Origin: Paenarthrobacter sp. A20
GTDB taxonomy: Bacteria; Actinomycetota; Actinomycetes; Actinomycetales; Micrococcaceae
Reading direction: 5' to 3'
Length of the DNA stretch: 64,000 nt
Assembly (NCBI RefSeq): GCF_024168825.1
Contig: NZ_JALJWH010000001.1
Coordinates: forward strand, 1,984,001-2,048,000
The notes beneath the pieces were generated by a model. It was not told the origin of the DNA, searched no databases, and worked only from the letters and a program-made list of their open reading frames with translations. Shown piece after piece: positions 61,749 through 64,000 of the stretch; the first letter of the stretch is position 1; every line of letters begins with the position of its first letter. A program made the position numbers and the translations under genes.

Positions 61749-64000
61749 ATGAACAGGCATGCTCCCGAACAGGACATCAACGAAGATGACCTGCAAATCC
61801 ATCCGCCCAAACAAGCTGCGGCAGGCCTTAAAGCCGTCACCGTTGCCCTTGAACGGGGATACGCCCAGGCCGGGGTGGCCCGCACGGTCCGGTCCATGCT
61901 CAGGGTCAACCAGCATGATGGCTTTGACTGCCCCGGGTGTGCATGGCCGGAATCCATAACCGGAAGGCGCAGTCCCGCTGAATTTTGCGAGAACGGGGCC
62001 AAGGCGATCGCCGAGGAAAGCACCACCCGGACCGTCGGTGCCGAATTCTGGGCGAAACATTCCCTGGCCGACCTTGAGGATAAGACGGAGTACTGGCTGG
62101 GGAGCCAGGGAAGATTGTCGGAACCCGTGGTCATCAAACCGGGCGACACTCACTACTCGCCCATCAGCTGGACCGAGGCATTCGCCCTGATCGGCGAGCA
62201 CGTCAACGCCACCACGCCGGACAAGTGCGTCTTCTACACCTCCGGCAGGACGGCCAATGAGACGGCCTTCATGTATCAACTGTTTGCACGAAGCCTCGGC
62301 ACCAATAACCTGCCGGACTGCTCCAACATGTGCCATGAATCCTCCGGGAGCGCGCTCAACCCAACCATCGGCATCGGCAAGGGCACTGTTTCCCTGGAGG
62401 ACATCCACCACGCTGAGCTGGTACTGGTAGTAGGCCAGAACCCGGGAACCAACCATCCCCGCATGTTGTCCGCCCTCCGCGACTGCAAGAACAACGGCGG
62501 AAAGATTGTAGCCGTCAACCCGCTCCCCGAGGCCGGCCTCCTGAACTTCAAGGATCCGCAATCCCTCAACGGCGTCATCGGCGGCGGCACCACCATCGCG
62601 GATGAGTTCCTGCAGATCAAGGTCGGTGGCGACCTCGCGCTGTTCCAGGCGCTGGGCCACTTGCTCCTGGAGGAAGAGAAGCGAAACCCGGGCACCGTCG
62701 TCGACCATTCCTTCATTGAGCAGCAGACCGAAGGGTTCGCGGCCTACAGGGAAGCGCGTTCGGTGCTGGACTGGGACGAAACAGAACGGGCAACAGGGCT
62801 GACCAGGGAAGAAATCACCAAGGCTGCCGGCATGATGGCCGCGTCCAAGGCGACCATTATTTGCTGGGCCCTTGGACTGACCCAGCAGCCGCACTCGGTG
62901 GATACCCTGCGGGAAATCATCAACCTCCTGCTGCTCCAGGGAAACTTCGGCAAGCGCGGGGCCGGTGCGTGCCCCGTCCGTGGACACTCGAACGTCCAGG
63001 GTGACCGGACCATGGGCATTTGGGAGAAACCCAAGGAATCGTTCCTGGCCGCGTTGGACGCCGAATTCGGCTTCCACATGCCGCGCGACCACGGCTATGA
63101 CTCCGTGGAAACCCAGCACGCCTTGGAAAAGGGAGACGTGAAGGTCTTCGTGTCCATGGGCGGAAACTTCGCAGCCGCGGGATCGGACACGGCGGCCCTG
63201 GAACAGGGGCTGAGGAACGCCGGGCTCACCGTCCACATTTCCACCAAGCCCAACCGCGCCCACGTGGTGCACGGCAAGACATCCCTGATCCTTCCCACGC
63301 TGGGGCGGACGGACACGGATGACAAACACCCCAAGGGAAAGCAGTTCCTGTCGGTGGAAGACTCCATGTCCGTCATCCATAAAACGCAGGGCCGGCTGGA
63401 GCCGGTCTCAGATCACCTGCTGAGCGAGCCGGTGATCGTGGCCCGCATGGCACAGGCGACACTGGGTGAGAACCACAGCGTCGACTGGCGGGCCATGGCA
63501 GAGGATTACGACGTGATCCGCGACCACATTGCCAGGGTCATTCCGGGCTTTGAGGACTTCAACGCCAGGGTCCGGACCAAGAACGGTTTTGTCCTTCCCA
63601 ACCCGCCCAGGGATACCCGCACCTTCGCCACGGACATCGGCAAGGGGCGGTTCTCGGTGCGGCCACTTGAGTACCTGGAAGCCCCTGCCGGTCACTTGAT
63701 CCTGCAGACGGTCCGCAGCCACGATCAGTACAACACCACGTTCTACGGCTTGGATGACCGGTACCGGGGCGTTTCCGATGGACGCCGGGTCATCCTGGTG
63801 CACCCCGGAGACATCGAGGATTTGGGATTCAAGGACCGTGACCTGGTGGATGTCATTTCCACGTTCGCAGGGACGGAACGGCGTGCCAACAAGTTCAGGC
63901 TCATCGGGTACCCCACGGCCAAGGGGTGTGCCGCAGCGTACTTCCCCGAAGCCAACGCATTGGTGCACCGCGAGCTGGTGGCCCGGGAATCCAACACCCC
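61749..64000 (+). CDS. FdhF/YdeP-family molybdopterin oxidoreductase (3' truncated)
   Basis: About 750 residues are visible and the frame is still open at the window end; family proteins are usually 750-780 aa, so little is missing. The N-terminus carries the cluster-like cysteines of this family (FDCPGCAWPES, EFCENGAKAI). SNMCHESSGSALNPTIGIGK contains the molybdenum-ligand region with a Cys where formate dehydrogenases have Cys/Sec. ILQTVRSHDQYNTTFYGLDD begins the C-terminal molydop-binding domain. It needs bis-MGD, supplied by the mobA- and moeA-type genes immediately upstream. The substrate is unknown for this clade. Confidence 0.93.
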   Translation, partial: MNRHAPEQDINEDDLQIHPPKQAAAGLKAVTVALERGYAQAGVARTVRSMLRVNQHDGFDCPGCAWPESITGRRSPAEFCENGAKAIAEESTTRTVGAEFWAKHSLADLEDKTEYWLGSQGRLSEPVVIKPGDTHYSPISWTEAFALIGEHVNATTPDKCVFYTSGRTANETAFMYQLFARSLGTNNLPDCSNMCHESSGSALNPTIGIGKGTVSLEDIHHAELVLVVGQNPGTNHPRMLSALRDCKNNGGKIVAVNPLPEAGLLNFKDPQSLNGVIGGGTTIADEFLQIKVGGDLALFQALGHLLLEEEKRNPGTVVDHSFIEQQTEGFAAYREARSVLDWDETERATGLTREEITKAAGMMAASKATIICWALGLTQQPHSVDTLREIINLLLLQGNFGKRGAGACPVRGHSNVQGDRTMGIWEKPKESFLAALDAEFGFHMPRDHGYDSVETQHALEKGDVKVFVSMGGNFAAAGSDTAALEQGLRNAGLTVHISTKPNRAHVVHGKTSLILPTLGRTDTDDKHPKGKQFLSVEDSMSVIHKTQGRLEPVSDHLLSEPVIVARMAQATLGENHSVDWRAMAEDYDVIRDHIARVIPGFEDFNARVRTKNGFVLPNPPRDTRTFATDIGKGRFSVRPLEYLEAPAGHLILQTVRSHDQYNTTFYGLDDRYRGVSDGRRVILVHPGDIEDLGFKDRDLVDVISTFAGTERRANKFRLIGYPTAKGCAAAYFPEANALVHRELVARESNT

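Noticed and set aside
61686..63380. 564-codon minus-strand open frame at the right end
   Set aside because: It lies opposite the FdhF/YdeP molybdoenzyme, whose plus-strand frame is continuous and matches the family throughout.

Overview
The window is high-GC actinobacterial DNA with short intergenic gaps, many GTG/TTG starts, and ATGA or GTGA gene overlaps. The gene families point to the Micrococcaceae, most likely Arthrobacter or Paenarthrobacter: DUF4193, DUF3263, DUF3027, DUF6457, 13E12-type DUF222-HNH, an actinobacterial XPB helicase with its helicase-associated partner, two adjacent FemAB enzymes, IdeR, and c-di-AMP riboswitches in front of secreted wall hydrolases. This assignment is inferred from gene content only; there is no rRNA in the window. 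I see no tRNA, rRNA, CRISPR array, prophage or intact insertion sequence.

Layout. 1-6620: a tightly packed plus-strand catabolic operon (SDR, amidohydrolase, glutaryl-CoA-dehydrogenase-like ACAD, MaoC hydratase, MHS-family importer, acyl-CoA ligase, DUF3237) for an unidentified carboxylic acid. 6805-10181: DUF805 membrane protein, L-2-hydroxyglutarate oxidase with a repeat-expanded N-terminus, DUF4193, and a secreted AMIN-like protein. 10312-12240: an APC amino-acid permease beside a decayed agmatine deiminase and a palindromic operator. 12543-21620: DUF222-HNH protein, methionine aminopeptidase with a divergent XRE protein, XRE-cupin regulator with a divergent thioredoxin-reductase-like enzyme, M20 amidohydrolase, cyclodeaminase-like protein, and an MFS exporter/TetR pair sharing one palindrome.

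21717-28449 is a glycine/serine catabolism block: a tandem glycine riboswitch, gcvP, gcvT, gcvH and sdaA. Two inverted copies of a roughly 100-bp repeat flank gcvH. 28488-33459: NUC1-type nuclease, two FemAB peptidoglycan-bridge enzymes, and a ThrE-type exporter. 33536-36763: siderophore-interacting protein with an IdeR box abutting its start codon, uracil-DNA glycosylase, DUF3263, LytR_C protein, and CspA. 36834-38704: groEL behind two tandem CIRCE operators. 38842-44707: RNase HI-DUF4440 fusion, lone WXG100 protein, OmpR-type two-component system, and the LysE/ArgP divergent pair.

44730-55485: membrane-anchored multicopper oxidase with a small membrane partner, XPB helicase and its associated protein, cold-shock protein with DUF3027, serC, and IdeR. 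55486-58676: three secreted wall hydrolases (M23, NlpC/P60, NlpC/P60) with related N-termini, two of them behind separate c-di-AMP riboswitches. 58894-64000: an HNH nuclease, then a molybdenum block (MobA-DUF6457, MoeA, FdhF/YdeP-type molybdoenzyme running off the end).

Several regulatory connections close inside the window. IdeR (54790) is the expected regulator of the iron box at 34376. The glycine riboswitch controls the cleavage system whose product serine could be consumed by SdaA. The wall-hydrolase cluster is coupled to c-di-AMP. MobA and MoeA supply the cofactor for the adjacent molybdoenzyme. The best candidates for undescribed biology are the orphan carboxylate-degradation operon, the gcvH-flanking repeat element with the structured sdaA leader, and the c-di-AMP-controlled hydrolase trio.
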